Positions 13,901 through 25,937 of a DNA stretch of 64,000 bases are shown here, one piece after another. Under the pieces are notes generated by a model that was given only the letters and a program-made list of their open reading frames with translations, had not been told where the DNA came from and did no database searches. Source of the DNA: Wuchereria bancrofti (taxonomy: Eukaryota > Nematoda > Chromadorea > Rhabditida > Onchocercidae); contig SSBO01000001.1 of the NCBI GenBank assembly GCA_005281725.1, positions 2,836,399 to 2,900,398 of the forward strand. Reading direction: 5' to 3'. How positions within the stretch are numbered: the stretch's first letter is position 1; every line of letters begins with the position of its first letter. Made by a program: the position numbers and the translations under genes.

Positions 13901-16359
13901 ACATTTGATCTTTTTACATACTTTTAGCCAATCGCAACAACCACAGTTGTAAAACATGTAAATTTCCCAACCATATATAGCTGCTATATATTTCGCCATA
14001 TAACGCGCATTCTCCAATGTCATCCATTCTGGTGGCTGTATAACTTACTTATATTTCAGTCCAGTCAACAATAGCTGATTTACAAAAATATATTTTAATA
14101 TCATATATAACAATCCCATCATCTACTATTATGAACAGTATCATTATATGATAATAATTACATCACACTGACATAATAAAGGATTCCAGGAACCTGTTAT
14201 CCACAAAAGCCTTCTGTGCCTCTTGAACGAATTTCGAAAAATTATCTATTTTTGTAGCGATATAGCACTACATTTTTACGCAATTACGAAATTTTCCAAA
14301 GAAATGAGTTATGAAAATCATTAAAATTCCTAAGAAATCATCCATATCATACACCCCAAATTCCTAGTTCTATATTAATATTCTCATCTTCAAGCAAAAC
14401 TGCTCACAAACCAGGCGCGTAAAACTGAAATGTTGGTTGGGATGTAAGAGTATATTTGCCTGTAATGGTCTGACACGAGACAGCAATGCAAATATTTTCG
14501 AGAATGAGTGAATCTACACATATGATTAGAAAATCGTCTCAAGTTGTTAAATCACTAAATACTTGGACAATATTGAAAAAAAGTACTTCAATTTCCGGAA
14601 CGTAAGTGGTGGAACTTGGTGGTCGATGCGGAGCATGAACAAGCAGTAAAAGACCAGCTAGAATATCGGATGCTACTAGATCAACATCAGCAAAAAACGA
14701 TGTTGTAAGAACAGCAATATCCTTTAAAGCTGCACGCATTGCTTCGTTTCTTTTCAACAAAAACTAAAATTTCCCGATGTCAATTTAATTTCTCAAGTAA
14801 TTTGATAAAGTTTAATTTACGAAATGGAAAAATTCGAAATAAAACAATAACTAACCAACTTCAGACGTAACATCCAAACTTGATTCTCAGTCCGGAAACT
14901 TGGCTGTATACGACTACGACCAGATGGATTAAATACAACGGCAACACCGACTAAAACTGTTACTATGAGAGCCCACTGAAGCATAACTGTTAAACGCAAT
15001 ATAGTAAAAAGGCTACATGGAGACGGACTACCTGAAATATGGAAGAAAATAATTAGCTGACTGGTAACAACGTTTTTTTTTTTCTTTGAAAATATCGATA
15101 AAGGGATGAATATTAAAATGACAATCACTGGACAATCCAACTTAATTCCATAATCACATAAACATATTGGCAACTTATTTTCTCAGTTTTCTATCTACTT
15201 TTGTCTTCCTTTACTTCTTTCTTTTTCCTCATTTCGCCTAATTTAGTTCTCCTTCTTTCGTTCAGCGAAATAATAAAACAAAACCTGAGCAGATAAAAAG
15301 GATCTCGATAACTGAAATTCTAAGATGCTTTAACTGTTAAGATTCAAGGGGAAGATAGTTCAAGATTCAAGAGAAAGGTAGAAGGCAATTAAAAATAAAT
15401 CTGAGTCTTTGGAATTCAATAGATTTTAACAGATTAGAAGAAAACTACTGAATGTGAATTATAGCCAAAAATAATTATTCGACTTTGTTAAGCTTACTGT
15501 AAGCAAAGATCGTCGATGAGCCAGTAATGGCAATTTCACAAATAAGCAGTGGCACACGTATATAGATGATTTTCGTGACATGACGTCGCTTGTGTGGTTC
15601 CAAGATGGACCCGCGAGAACTAACCAATGCCATGACAAAACATGTTAAAATAATTATACCATTGATACCAATCAATGAAAAAAGACTAATGAGAAAGTGT
15701 TGATCGGTACAACTTTCCCACTTTCTCAACATGAATATGATGCATGTTGTTGATATCCTGAAATCATACCACTTCATGCAATTAAAAGCAACATATGCAA
15801 ACAGTAGCAATCGTCACTCTGTAATATTAAATTTAAATAGTAGTAATTCTTATTAATAATAAATACTATAAATGCTAAATCGTGATGACAATTATTTCTG
15901 TTTTATTCCATCACTTATTGTCCTTTATTCTCCCGCTCAAACTGTCTTCCAGAAAAAATAGCAACACTCATCAGCCAATGATAATATTTTGATATTATCA
16001 TTAAGCAGCAATAATAATTCTTATGACAATAAATACCATAGCTTTTAACTCTTTAATTTAACAGCATTAGCTGTTGCGTTTTGTATTTTGCGTTAAAAGC
16101 CAAAAATTAAACACTGATAATGAAAAAGAAAAGAAGGAAGAAATGAATATTCTAAATTTCAGTTTGAAACGTTCGATTAACAGTAATGCGAGTATTAAGT
16201 GATTATATTGCCGCAAAACTCTTGGCTATTTTAGGAAGGAGAAAAAGAAAACTGAAAAACTCACCACGCTAGGCGAACTAATATTTCGGACAAAGATGGA
16301 AATACGAAATCATCACTCGCAATATTCCACCGTCGTCCCAATACAACCAATGACGGCAT
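10932..16359 (-). CDS. dagl-2: sn-1 diacylglycerol lipase (DAGL)
   Basis: Serine hydrolase that cuts diacylglycerol to 2-monoacylglycerol (for example 2-arachidonoylglycerol) at membranes. Fourteen exons in transcript order: 16265-16359, 15498-15757, 14856-15031, 14587-14763, 13922-14035, 13755-13824, 13419-13525, 13153-13329, 12857-13026, 12610-12748, 12057-12183, 11440-11579, 11204-11280, 10932-11031. They join as one frame of 642 residues. N-terminal GRRWNIASDD matches the DAGL start and is followed by about four membrane segments. The lipase core has IRGTASMMDAI, the nucleophile Ser435 in GHSLGAG, Asp487 in GDDIVPR (52 residues later, the same spacing as in human DAGL), LLPPGCLLH, and RDHLPY near the C-terminus, a good candidate for the catalytic His. 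The protein stops soon after, without the long regulatory tail of DAGL-alpha, so it is beta-like. The acceptor of exon 2 (15757) and the junction 13755/13525 are the least certain: other sites there give stops. Start ATG follows a CGTAG acceptor. Confidence 0.9.
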
Positions 16360-16511
16360 CTACGATATTCTATCGTCTATAACTGACTCGAATAAATATA
16401 CTTTAATTAAAATTTACGTAAAATCTTGACAAATTTTTGAAAAAATTTGTACTACCTAATCATGTATTTTAATTAAGTATAATTATACAAATATATTTCG
16501 CTAACCATATA

Positions 16512-16518
<7 letters not shown>

Positions 16519-16549
<31 letters not shown>
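16519..16549. repeat. (TA)n microsatellite
   Basis: About 15 uninterrupted TA units between DAGL exon 1 and its decayed copy. Slippage or breakage here could have been involved in the local duplication. Confidence 0.9.
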
Positions 16550-16554
<5 letters not shown>

Positions 16555-16582
16555 CTTCCAATATATATTTCGGATAATAAAA

Positions 16583-16680
16583 GTAATATTTCGAAGAAAG
16601 ATGGAAACATGAAGTCATCACTTATAATATTCCACCACCTCTCAATACAGTCAATGACAGCAGGTAAGATATTCTATCGT
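16583..16680 (-). pseudogene. Decayed duplicate of DAGL exon 1
   Basis: This stretch aligns with the first coding exon of the diacylglycerol lipase and its upstream flank (16279-16377). It covers the segment from the FVFPSLSEI codons to the shared ATATTCTATCGT upstream of the ATG. The copy has lost the ATG (CTG instead), carries a 1-base deletion in the codons for GRRW, and has many substitutions. It lies about 300 bases upstream of the real exon in the same orientation, separated by the TA repeat. Confidence 0.7.
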
Positions 16681-19600
16681 ACACATATATATATTTTAAT
16701 TATATAAAACCACCTGCGATTAATATTAATCGTATTTAAGATATGGTACATTCATTCACTTTAGCAAAAAAGTAATCCACAGGCAAATTCGTTTTTTTTT
16801 TTTAATTAGACAAGGTTTCTAACAAAAATTGAAATTTTTAACACATGCAAAATCCTGAGAAAAGTTATGCAACTATAAATCAAATCGATTGATATAGCTT
16901 ATATAGAATTCACTTTTTTAAGGTAAGAATACCACCGTATATTATTTCGTTGTTCCATGTATAAAACTTAAAATCAAAAAGAGAACTTGACGGTATTCAT
17001 ATGGAAGGTTACTACTCGTTCAAAAGTCTGAAAAGACATAAATGCCTACCGGATTGTTCAAAGCTAAAACCAATAAATACGGGAATATAATAATGGCCAC
17101 GACATGAAATAGCCTGTAACAGATCAGAATCAATAGGAAGATACCAATAGCCCATAATAGATACCAATCGACCTGTAATGGTTAGGAACTATCGCAGAAG
17201 TACTGTCCGCCAATGCCTACTAAGTGTTTGACGTCGAAATACATTAAAATGTGAAAACTTTACAAACATTAGTAGTCAGTAGAAAAGATCACAAATGAAA
17301 ACAGTGAAATGCCAGACATGATGGACCAATCTGTTAACTTTCGTATCACTAACATTTACTGGTTTTTTTCGTTTTTTTTTTCTTGGGTATACAGCAACGT
17401 CATCAAAAAATTGATTACATAGTGAAAGCTAAAGCAAGTTAGTCAAGTAACATTAATTAACTCTAAAGCAATGTTAGTCAAATAAAATTGATTAATTCTA
17501 AAGCAATGTTAGTCAAATAAAATTGATTAATTCTAAAGCAATGTTAGTCAAATAAAATTGATTAATTCTAAAGCAATGTTAGTCAAATAAAATTGATTAA
17601 CTTTTCGTAGGCCTGACAGACTCATCGCTGAACTTCTTACCATTATGTAAGCAAACTCCACTCGTATCATATTTTAAGACAAGAGTTCAAGAAAACTCAT
17701 TTTCAACTTATTTATAAAAACAACGGTTCATAACAAATACAATTACTGTTATCAACTGTCAATCCCTACCATCACTTATCAATCAAACAGAAGTATAAGT
17801 GAAAATAACTCAAAAAAACATCAGAGCTATTTCCTTTCTTATCTTTGTTTTAAACTTGAAATTGTTGAAAATCCATCAAATCTTAAAAGATTTCTTTCTT
17901 TAATTAGTAAGGATAACATCATTTGAATTAGTATTACAACATTTGCTTACAATTAATACAGGAAAAAAGTGAAATTTAGCACAATAACAATAGCCCTCTA
18001 AGCAAATATTAAACACAAACAAATTCAATCAGTTTATAGCTCTATATACATACGTAAATCAGATAAACTGTAAATCAAAACACCATACTTTCTTGTAGTC
18101 AATACAGAAGCATTAGTGTGATAAGGAAGAACAATGAAGTTAAGTAAATTCAAAACTTATAGAAATTAAGGATTTATAAAAAAAATTATTGATCAAATAA
18201 CTAAGACTTGTAAATCAAGATTTTAAAGCTTTCAATTTTCAAAAATTAATTGGATGTTTGCTTTACAAATTAGTTGCTACTTAAATCGATGAAATGAACG
18301 CAAGAATATTTGTCATACAAATAAACATCTATCCAAAAAACGAAAACTAAGAAACAACTACACATGTCTGTAAAAGTGGGATCATAATTGCCACACAATG
18401 ACCAAAAATTTTGACCAACTGGCCGCCTTTAATTCATGTAGACATGCGCGGCTAGCCGTGAAATGTTGTGTGTTAGCCGTGTAATACAACTCTCATAAGT
18501 GATTTTAGTGGTAATTGGGGGAAAGTTGAGTTTGTTGCTTTCTGCACTTGCGTGATACGTGGTTCTTCACGTTGCATAATTCGTTAATAGTTGATATACA
18601 GATAAGATTATTTTTTAACTGATGAAGAGATAAGAAATGATCATTGCAAATTTTAAAATTTAGGATCATTGAAATTATTTGAATTTGGAAATTTCATCTG
18701 TCGCATTTTATTGCTTCATCTATTTGCCTATCGTCAATTAAATTTTCCTATAGCCATTTGATATGTCAACGGGAAAAATTAAATTCAGTTTGATCTTTTT
18801 ACGTTTTTCATTTTCTGCAAAAATGAATTTGACGTAGATTCATAAGATAACACTAATGCATTTATGATTTCAGTTTAAAGTACAGATTTCTTTTATTATA
18901 ATTGATATATAAGGGATAATTAGAAGCTTAGGGATCATAGATTTGTTGATATTTTTAGTAGTTTTTTTTTCTGAACTAAATTCTGGTATCCGATATTTGT
19001 ATTTGCGAAATACTGTGTTGGTTAGTTACCATGTGTTAATAAAGATTCCAGTGAATGATGATTGTTGTTTATTATTTTTGTGATTAGATAGGAAGTTTCA
19101 TTTATTAATTAATGAGCGCTGATTTTTTCTAGTTGAATATTTAGTATTATTTGCCTCATTGATTAAATAGTGGGTACTGATTATTCCAGTAGTTGGATGC
19201 ATTAAATATTGACTACTCAGCTCTATAGATATCATTAGTAATATTATTCTATTTTCTACAGATATTGCCTTTTTTCCAAAGCAGAATTATTTAATTACAT
19301 AAAGTTTGCTTGAATGTATTTTCCACGTAGAATGATTCAACAAATTTCGATTCGCCTAGGTTTTCTTGCCGTTACATTTAAGAATTCTCCGAGTTTTATT
19401 TGCATTTTTTCTGCAAGGAATTTCAAGCTGAATTAATATGTTATTCAAAATTTTTTCCCTAAATTTCTTTTTTTTGAATCAAGTTATTTTATTGAAATAA
19501 CTTAGAACTAATTGCCATTTACTTGCATGTAACTTACGAGTATTTATGTCCTTTCATTTTTCACATTGTTCTCGTTTATATTCTTTTTTAATGCTTATAA

Positions 19601-19751
19601 ATGCTTGCAGTGACATATGTTTCTATTGTAATATCTTGAAAGAGAACTCAACTCTTGTTTATAAAATATTGTAGTTAAATTTCTGGTTCTTTTCGGGTCG
19701 ACTTTATCGCCTTTGTAGTTGCATACATATAGCTGGAAGCAATCAAAACGT
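16681..19751. other. Divergent intergenic region, DAGL / ppm-1.G
   Basis: About 3 kb that should hold the promoters of the minus-strand lipase and the plus-strand phosphatase. It contains the 35-bp tandem repeat. Around 18420-18500 a less AT-rich patch has two imperfect copies of TTAGCCGTG. Upstream of the phosphatase ATG a TATAG acceptor lies at about 19728-19733. No coding exon recognised. Confidence 0.5.
17426..17600. repeat. 35-bp tandem repeat, about five units
   Basis: Four almost identical 35-base units (17461-17495, 17496-17530, 17531-17565, 17566-17600). Each starts with YTCTAAAGCAATGTTAG and ends in AAAATTGATTAA. A degenerate fifth unit lies at 17426-17460. No spacers. It sits in the divergent promoter interval between the lipase and the PP2C gene. 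Confidence 0.95.
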
Positions 19752-22700
19752 ATGGGTGCCTATCTTAGTAAACCAATAACCGAAAAAATATCTGAATGTG
19801 GTGGCAATGAGCGAATTTATTATGCTGCGACAAGTATGCAAGGATGGCGCATCAATCAAGAGGTTGTTTGAAAATTTTAAATTAACTAAAATTCAGGTCC
19901 ACTTTTTCTGTGACTTTCTTAAAAGATTGGTGTATTTTCCTACAGAAATGTGTAGAACCATTTTTGGCGTGACACTTTTATGCTGAGATGTCAGATGTTC
20001 ATTATGCTACTGGATACAAGTGCACTTTTTGAATTTGATATGTAATTTTGGAAGTAGTAAGTTAGGTGAATAGTTTGGTGTATTTATATCCTTGAAATAT
20101 TTCATTTTAGGATGCACATAACTGTATTGTAAATTATGATGAGGATTCTTCTTTTTTCGCCGTGTACGACGGTCATGGAGGTAAATTTCGCAATAATGTT
20201 TATAATTAGTTTGCTAATCAATGCTATAATTCCTTTTTTTTTTGAAAGAAATGTTGAATTTTACTAATCAGATATACATTATAGGAAGTGAAGTGGCACA
20301 ATACAGTGCACACCATTTACCAGATATGTTGAAAGGAAATAATTCATGGTTTTCGGGTAATTACGCAAAAGCTATACAGGATACTTTCTTGGAATTAGAT
20401 GAATTATTAAGGTTGTAAACAGGGGTCATTTTGTTAAATCATTTTCTTGGTTCATTACGGTTTTACTTGCAAGAAATTTCTGACTCCCATGTTTTTGGAG
20501 ATAAAGTCGGGTACTTTATAGATCCGAGGCAGTTATGAGAGAATTGAAGAAAATGGCAGGTGGTGTAGTACCGAAACGTGAAGAATTAAGCGATATTGAC
20601 GAAGACAAGGTTATATTCGACTTTTGTCTAGTTGTGGACTAATTTAGAATAGTGAAATCATAATTCATCAATATCGCATAAATCACAATTTATCAGTATC
20701 GCTCGTTTGTCTTCCATATTCAGCAAGCATTATATGAAGAAGCTGGAATGCCAATTGAAACCATACTAGAGAGATATGGAATTATTTTACATCGAGAGCA
20801 GAATGGCAAACAGGCAATCATAGATCTCGACGACTTGCGGGCACAGATTGAACAACAAGGTGGTGGAGAGGACCAGGTGCAGGTAATCACCTATTACCTT
20901 CGCTCTCATGTTTACCTCAGTGATTGCCTTGAGCTCAGACTTATTAGTTATCGCCTACTCATTAATAAATTTGTAAGACAGTTATATTCTGAATTTCGCA
21001 AACCAATAAACAAAGGTTTTATAAAAATGCGAACTTTCATTTACACTATACTCAGAAAATGGAAGAGTCTGAGGAAAAAATTGAAGAGAACGGATCAAAT
21101 GTATTGGAACAGGGAGAAAATGGAAAAGATCAGACTGACGATACTGTGATCGATAAAGAAGTTAAAGCTGATGAAAATCAGCTCAGAAAAACGGAAGAAA
21201 AGGGACTGGAAGAGAAAGCCAGAAAACGACCCAGTGACTCCTCATCCAGTATCCTGAAAATGAAACGCACCAAATCCTTAGATGGTTTGTGCTGTTAATT
21301 TGAAAAATTCAGTTTAAGTTCGGGAAAATTTTGTTATATTGACTGTCAGCATTCGATATAACAAATTTTAGATAGAATGAATTTCATCACCTATCTGCCT
21401 AACTTTTTATTGTCTTAATAATCTGATGAGAGCTATTATAACGATTTGGCAGCATTTTAAGATTATATAGAAAACTGCATTAGCATTAGTTACAGATGTT
21501 GAAGAAGGCATACCAGAAAGTCAGAACAAAGCTACACTCTTAGGTAAATCAGCGGTCGATGAAACAGTGGCAGTGATTCAAGATGAAAGGTTAATGTTAA
21601 ACTTGAGCTGTTGTTTTACAATAACATAACGACATCATTGTTCATTTAATTATTAATTTAACTGGTTTTATTTTCATTGAGTTTTATTGGTGAAAATAAG
21701 AACGGAATTATTGTTTTCGCATGATAATTTGTGATCTTCTTAATAGTTCTCTATTTACTTTTATTTTAGATGCGAAAGTGCTGGGGAAAGTGAAGCGGTA
21801 AATAGTGAGCCGGAAGTCGCTGGTCCTGCAGAAGTTGATGTTACTATAAATGCAGTCTATTCAGGTGATGGAGATGACTCTTTCCCATCCGGGGAGAATC
21901 CTCATCCTTCTGCGTAAGTAACTATTAATTCCAGGTCATTCTGTTGATGGCTTCATCTGAAAAAATACTTTTAAAAAAGTATTCTGCGTTGATTATTTCT
22001 GCATTGGATTTTCCGAAAAAAAATGGGAGGAAAGGGCATATTATTTCTAAAATTTTTACACTGGACGTATCACTTTGGATATTTCAGAACTTTGGAGGGG
22101 CAAGTTACGTTTTCTTCGGATTCAGAGTCAGTAGATGAAGATTACAATGCTGACGAAGAGATGAGTGATGGTGAAGAGGAAGAGGAAGTGGATGATGAGG
22201 AAATTGATGATGTAGGTTCAAAATATCTTGTTAAGTAGTAATAAAAAATATTGTATTCTTTCTATTCCGTTATATGTGAAATGCACTACATTTATCGTCA
22301 GAAATTGTTGAAGTAAATTCAAACTTAAAAACCAACTAATGGTCAAGATTGCAATAGCAAGATCAAATCTTTCACTAGATCTCATCAGAAAGTAGTTCAG
22401 GATGATTGTTTTTCAGAACTGATTGATATTTATTTACTGTCATAACATGTTATTTGAAGTGCAATGTTGTAGACTGAACAGGCCTATTCTTGCCCATCGG
22501 GTGATACTCCAGGTGAAGATTCAGGCACGACAGCATGCGTTGTCATAGTTTTCAAGGTAATATTTTATCCTGAAATTCTATCACGAAATTTGAGTAGCAT
22601 CTACAGAATATTAGAAGTATTACAGAATTACAGAATAAGGTACTATATTCCCATATTTCTAATTCATTAGTGACAGGAATTAATATTTTCTCGAAACTTT

Positions 22701-24336
22701 TACAAGAAAATAACTTTAAATCACGATTGTTTATTCTCAAAAGTGTTCCATTGCGTATGCTGGTATTGTAGGATAAGGTAGTAGTTGGTAATGCGGGTGA
22801 TAGCCGGGCAGTGCTGTGTCGTGACGGTATGGCTGTTGAACTGTCGGTTGATCACAAGCCAGAAGATGACACAGGTTTGTTTTTTTTTTTTTTTTTTTTC
22901 ACTCAGTAAAATGCAGAAATTTGACGAAGCAAAACTTCTGTTGTTAACTGACGATTTTATTTAAAATAGATATAGAAAAAATTCAGTTTTGCTTATGTCG
23001 TCTGTTTACTGAAGCGGAATTTTTTTCTAGAGAGGAGGCGAATTGAAACAGCTGGAGGCGAAATTAGTATTGATGGCCGGGTTAACGGTGGCTTGAATCT
23101 TTCCAGGTTAGCTTACTTTTTTTTCCAAGAAGCTATAGTCATGTGGTTCTCTTCTAAAAAAATTCTTCAAAAATAAAAAGTGCGATGGAAGGATTGATGC
23201 ATTCCTTTTGAAAAATTTGCTCGAAAGAGTTCTGATAAGTTTTGCGATGAGTAGTTGGTAAGCCAAGCTCGATGTTTATGTGCTCATTTTTTGATATTCA
23301 ATCCTTTTCAGAGCCTTAGGTGATCATTTCTATAAGAAAAATGCTGCACTACCATTGAAAGAACAGATGATCTCGGCATTACCGGATGTTAAACAGTACA
23401 AAATTTTACAAGGCGACGAATTTATCATTATTGCTTGCGATGGTATATGGTATGATATATATTTTATTGCTAGAGTTTTCCAAATCTTTGTTTTGTTTTA
23501 CAATTTTTGCTACCAAGTGATCTGCAACTTCAGGAATTCCCTCACTAGCCAAGAAGCGGTTGATTTCGTACGACGAAGGATAAATGATGGTGTCAATCTA
23601 AAGGACATCTGCGAACAGGTTTGTTGCTCGTCGTATTTTTCAGGATTTATGAATAAATGAAGTTCCAGATATTTAAAAAAGTATCCTATGCAAATATATC
23701 CAATGCATAAAGTGATCTTAATTCTGAATTGAAAAAGGCATAATAGATAGATGTAAATCATGTTTCCGGCTTATGTTGCACAATCTAGGTCGCTGTAAAT
23801 TGATTTCTGGTTTCGCAATTCAAATGAAAAAAAAACGAAATAGCAGAACTACAGAAGTTTCTGAAAGATTTTTCAGTATGAACATTCCTGCAGCAATAAC
23901 ATAGTTCTTTCTAATTAGAGAAGGCAAATGTTTGAATTTATGCAAAAGACAGAGTGCATACCCAAATGACACATACTGACGAGGGAAAAATGAGAGGTGG
24001 CTTGGGATGAAAAATCTCTGCAGTAGTAGGGTCGAAAGTTACGTGCATGCTTTTCGTAAAATAAATTATTTGCAGCAGAGAATTATTTCCTTTTAATAAA
24101 TATTTTGTATTTAAAAGCAAATGTTCGATTTTAACCGATACACAACTTGGGCAAATGTATTGTTGGCAAAGTACGAAAAAAGTGCAATATATAACTGTAC
24201 TTCTCAATATCGCAAAAAAAATTAGTTGTAGATTTGTGACCACTGCTTGTCACCAAATACAGCTGGAGATGGCACTGGTTGTGATAATATGACGATAATT
24301 GTAGCACAAATATTGCGCTCGGCAACATCATCCTAA
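19752..24336 (+). CDS. ppm-1.G: PP2C-family phosphatase, PPM1G type
   Basis: Metal-dependent Ser/Thr phosphatase. Fifteen exons: 19752-19862, 20111-20180, 20285-20411, 20522-20609, 20724-20882, 21056-21284, 21496-21589, 21770-21913, 22088-22211, 22473-22556, 22772-22874, 23031-23106, 23312-23449, 23534-23618, 24232-24336. They give one frame of 578 residues. Residue 2 is Gly (MGAYLSKP), a possible myristoylation site. The catalytic core is split: residues 38-61 carry [10 protein letters not shown] (metal-binding Asp57), then a long charged insert (about 150-400) rich in Glu/Asp and Lys/Arg (for example [16 protein letters not shown]), then [17 protein letters not shown] and [13 protein letters not shown]. 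The acidic insert inside the PP2C fold is the hallmark of PPM1G, a nuclear phosphatase linked to splicing factors and histone exchange. The stop codon overlaps that of the glutaredoxin gene on the other strand. Confidence 0.92.
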
Positions 24337-25927
24337 TGTTTTTTTATTTCGTCGTTTGAAGCATCCGAAAATCGTGTTTTTATACCTTCTTTCTCGAAGA
24401 GGTCCGTTATTTCACCCTTTTTGTGCATTTGGACAAGAATATCACAACCACCTATGAAGTTACCATTCACATAAACCTAAAAGAGAATTTATATAATTTT
24501 ATTTTCCTTTTTCCTACTTTATATTTGTTATAGAGAATATGAAAATTAGAAAATATATCCTTTGAAAGAAAAAGGGAAAATATGCATAGCCCGTTTCTAT
24601 TAGGTACCATTCATTTTATTTATTGTTTTTCTTTCCTCTCATTTTTCGTGAAATTTGTCTTATCATTGCACATTATTTATGTATATTTTCTCATTTCTTA
24701 TAAATGCTTCCATGTTTTGAGGTGAAAAAAGAAAAAAAACGGAATTGGTTGAACAAAGAAGAAAAATTATTTTTCTCCCACGAATTGATATGAATCGTTA
24801 TGTTTCATTCTGATGTACGCGTTTTATTTTTCATAAATGGAAATGCCCAGCATTAACTAAAATTATTTATGCAAGGCACAGGTGGCAAAAGAAAGGGTTA
24901 GAAACACGCTTACATAGCAGTTGTTTGGCAACTTTAACTTTTCTGTTGTAGGTTTTAGAATAAAAGTGAAATTGTCATATTTGCCCTTTTCAGAACATAT
25001 TATCTTTTTCGAGAAGTCCAAGTTTCTAGATGAAAAAATTACTTTTATATCTTTCCCTCCACTTTTTTTTTTATTACATTATCATCCTCTTCAAAGAAAA
25101 AACTGACCGTCAAGTAAATGAACCAATACATTAGCTTACCTGAGGTATCGTAGGCCAGTCACTGTATGCTTTAATACCTTCTCTTAGGTCATTGTCGCCC
25201 AGTACGTTGTAATCTTTGAATTTAACCTCATGAAAATCTAGTACCTGTAAAGAAAAGACCGAAGAAAACCCCAGAAATAAAGCATGAGCTTTCAAAACAG
25301 CTCGTTATGTAATGCTTTGATGAAAGCGCTTTTATCTGAACTTACAATAAATTACTATTTTTCAAAATCTGGAAGCTACATAACACAAAAACTCAATTGT
25401 CATCTGAGGATTACTGGAACTGTTTTCTTGTTAAAAGTGTTTATATTGTTATGATATTCTCATGATATCTCAACAGACAAAAACCCATATTACAAATCGG
25501 ATAAATGAATGTAAAACATGGCTATTAGCTAAATTAGATCATTCCAACTTTATAGGATGAAGGAGTTAGTAGACTTTATTTTCCATTGATTAACTTGAAA
25601 AAATGCAATTAAAGCCTTTCCACCCCCCCTCCCCCCCTGCTTTACCATCAAAACCAAAGTTTTCGGGATAACCCTTGATCCCTTATTTTGTTTTAATATT
25701 TAATTAATTTAACTAAAACTCACCAATTTGACATTTTTGCTAAAGCCACACATTGGTTCCAGCTGCGTACCTTTCATGAAAACTACTACCGGAGCAGATG
25801 AAATCATATTTTCAATTCGTACTTTCAACGCTTCAGGTAGCGGTGTTGATGAAGATGCAGAGGAAAAAGCATATGGACCGGGCACACGAAATGCAACTTG
25901 CCTAATAATTTTGGTCAAGCCGAACAT
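24333..25927 (-). CDS. glrx-5: Mitochondrial monothiol glutaredoxin (GLRX5)
   Basis: Iron-sulfur cluster carrier of the mitochondrial matrix. Three exons in transcript order: 25724-25927, 25140-25244, 24333-24476; 150 residues, the usual family length. The first about 30 residues are basic, hydroxylated and free of acids ([17 protein letters not shown]), as in a mitochondrial presequence. They are followed by VVFMKGT, the monothiol active site CGFS at 60-63, WPTIPQVYVNG (cis-Pro) and GGCDIL, all glutathione- and cluster-binding elements. The ATG directly follows TTAATTGCAG, which suggests trans-splicing right at the start codon. The stop TAG lies on bases 24333-24335, within the phosphatase stop of the opposite strand, so both 3' UTRs must run into the other gene. 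Confidence 0.92.
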
Positions 25928-25937
25928 CTGCAATTAA
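25928..25937 (-). promoter_or_regulatory. Probable trans-splice acceptor of glrx-5
   Basis: On the minus strand TTTAATTGCAG ends directly at the ATG. There is no upstream coding exon in frame, so this is better explained as an SL trans-splice site (leaving no 5' UTR beyond the leader) than as a cis intron. Inferred from position only. Confidence 0.5.

Noticed and set aside
15758..15820. N-terminal extension of DAGL exon 2 to the acceptor at about 15820
   Set aside because: Using that acceptor brings a TGA into frame; the internal TTTCAG at 15758-15762 keeps frame and matches DAGL alignment.
17426..17600. CRISPR-like array
   Set aside because: Units are head-to-tail without spacers, and the genome is eukaryotic; it is a plain tandem repeat.
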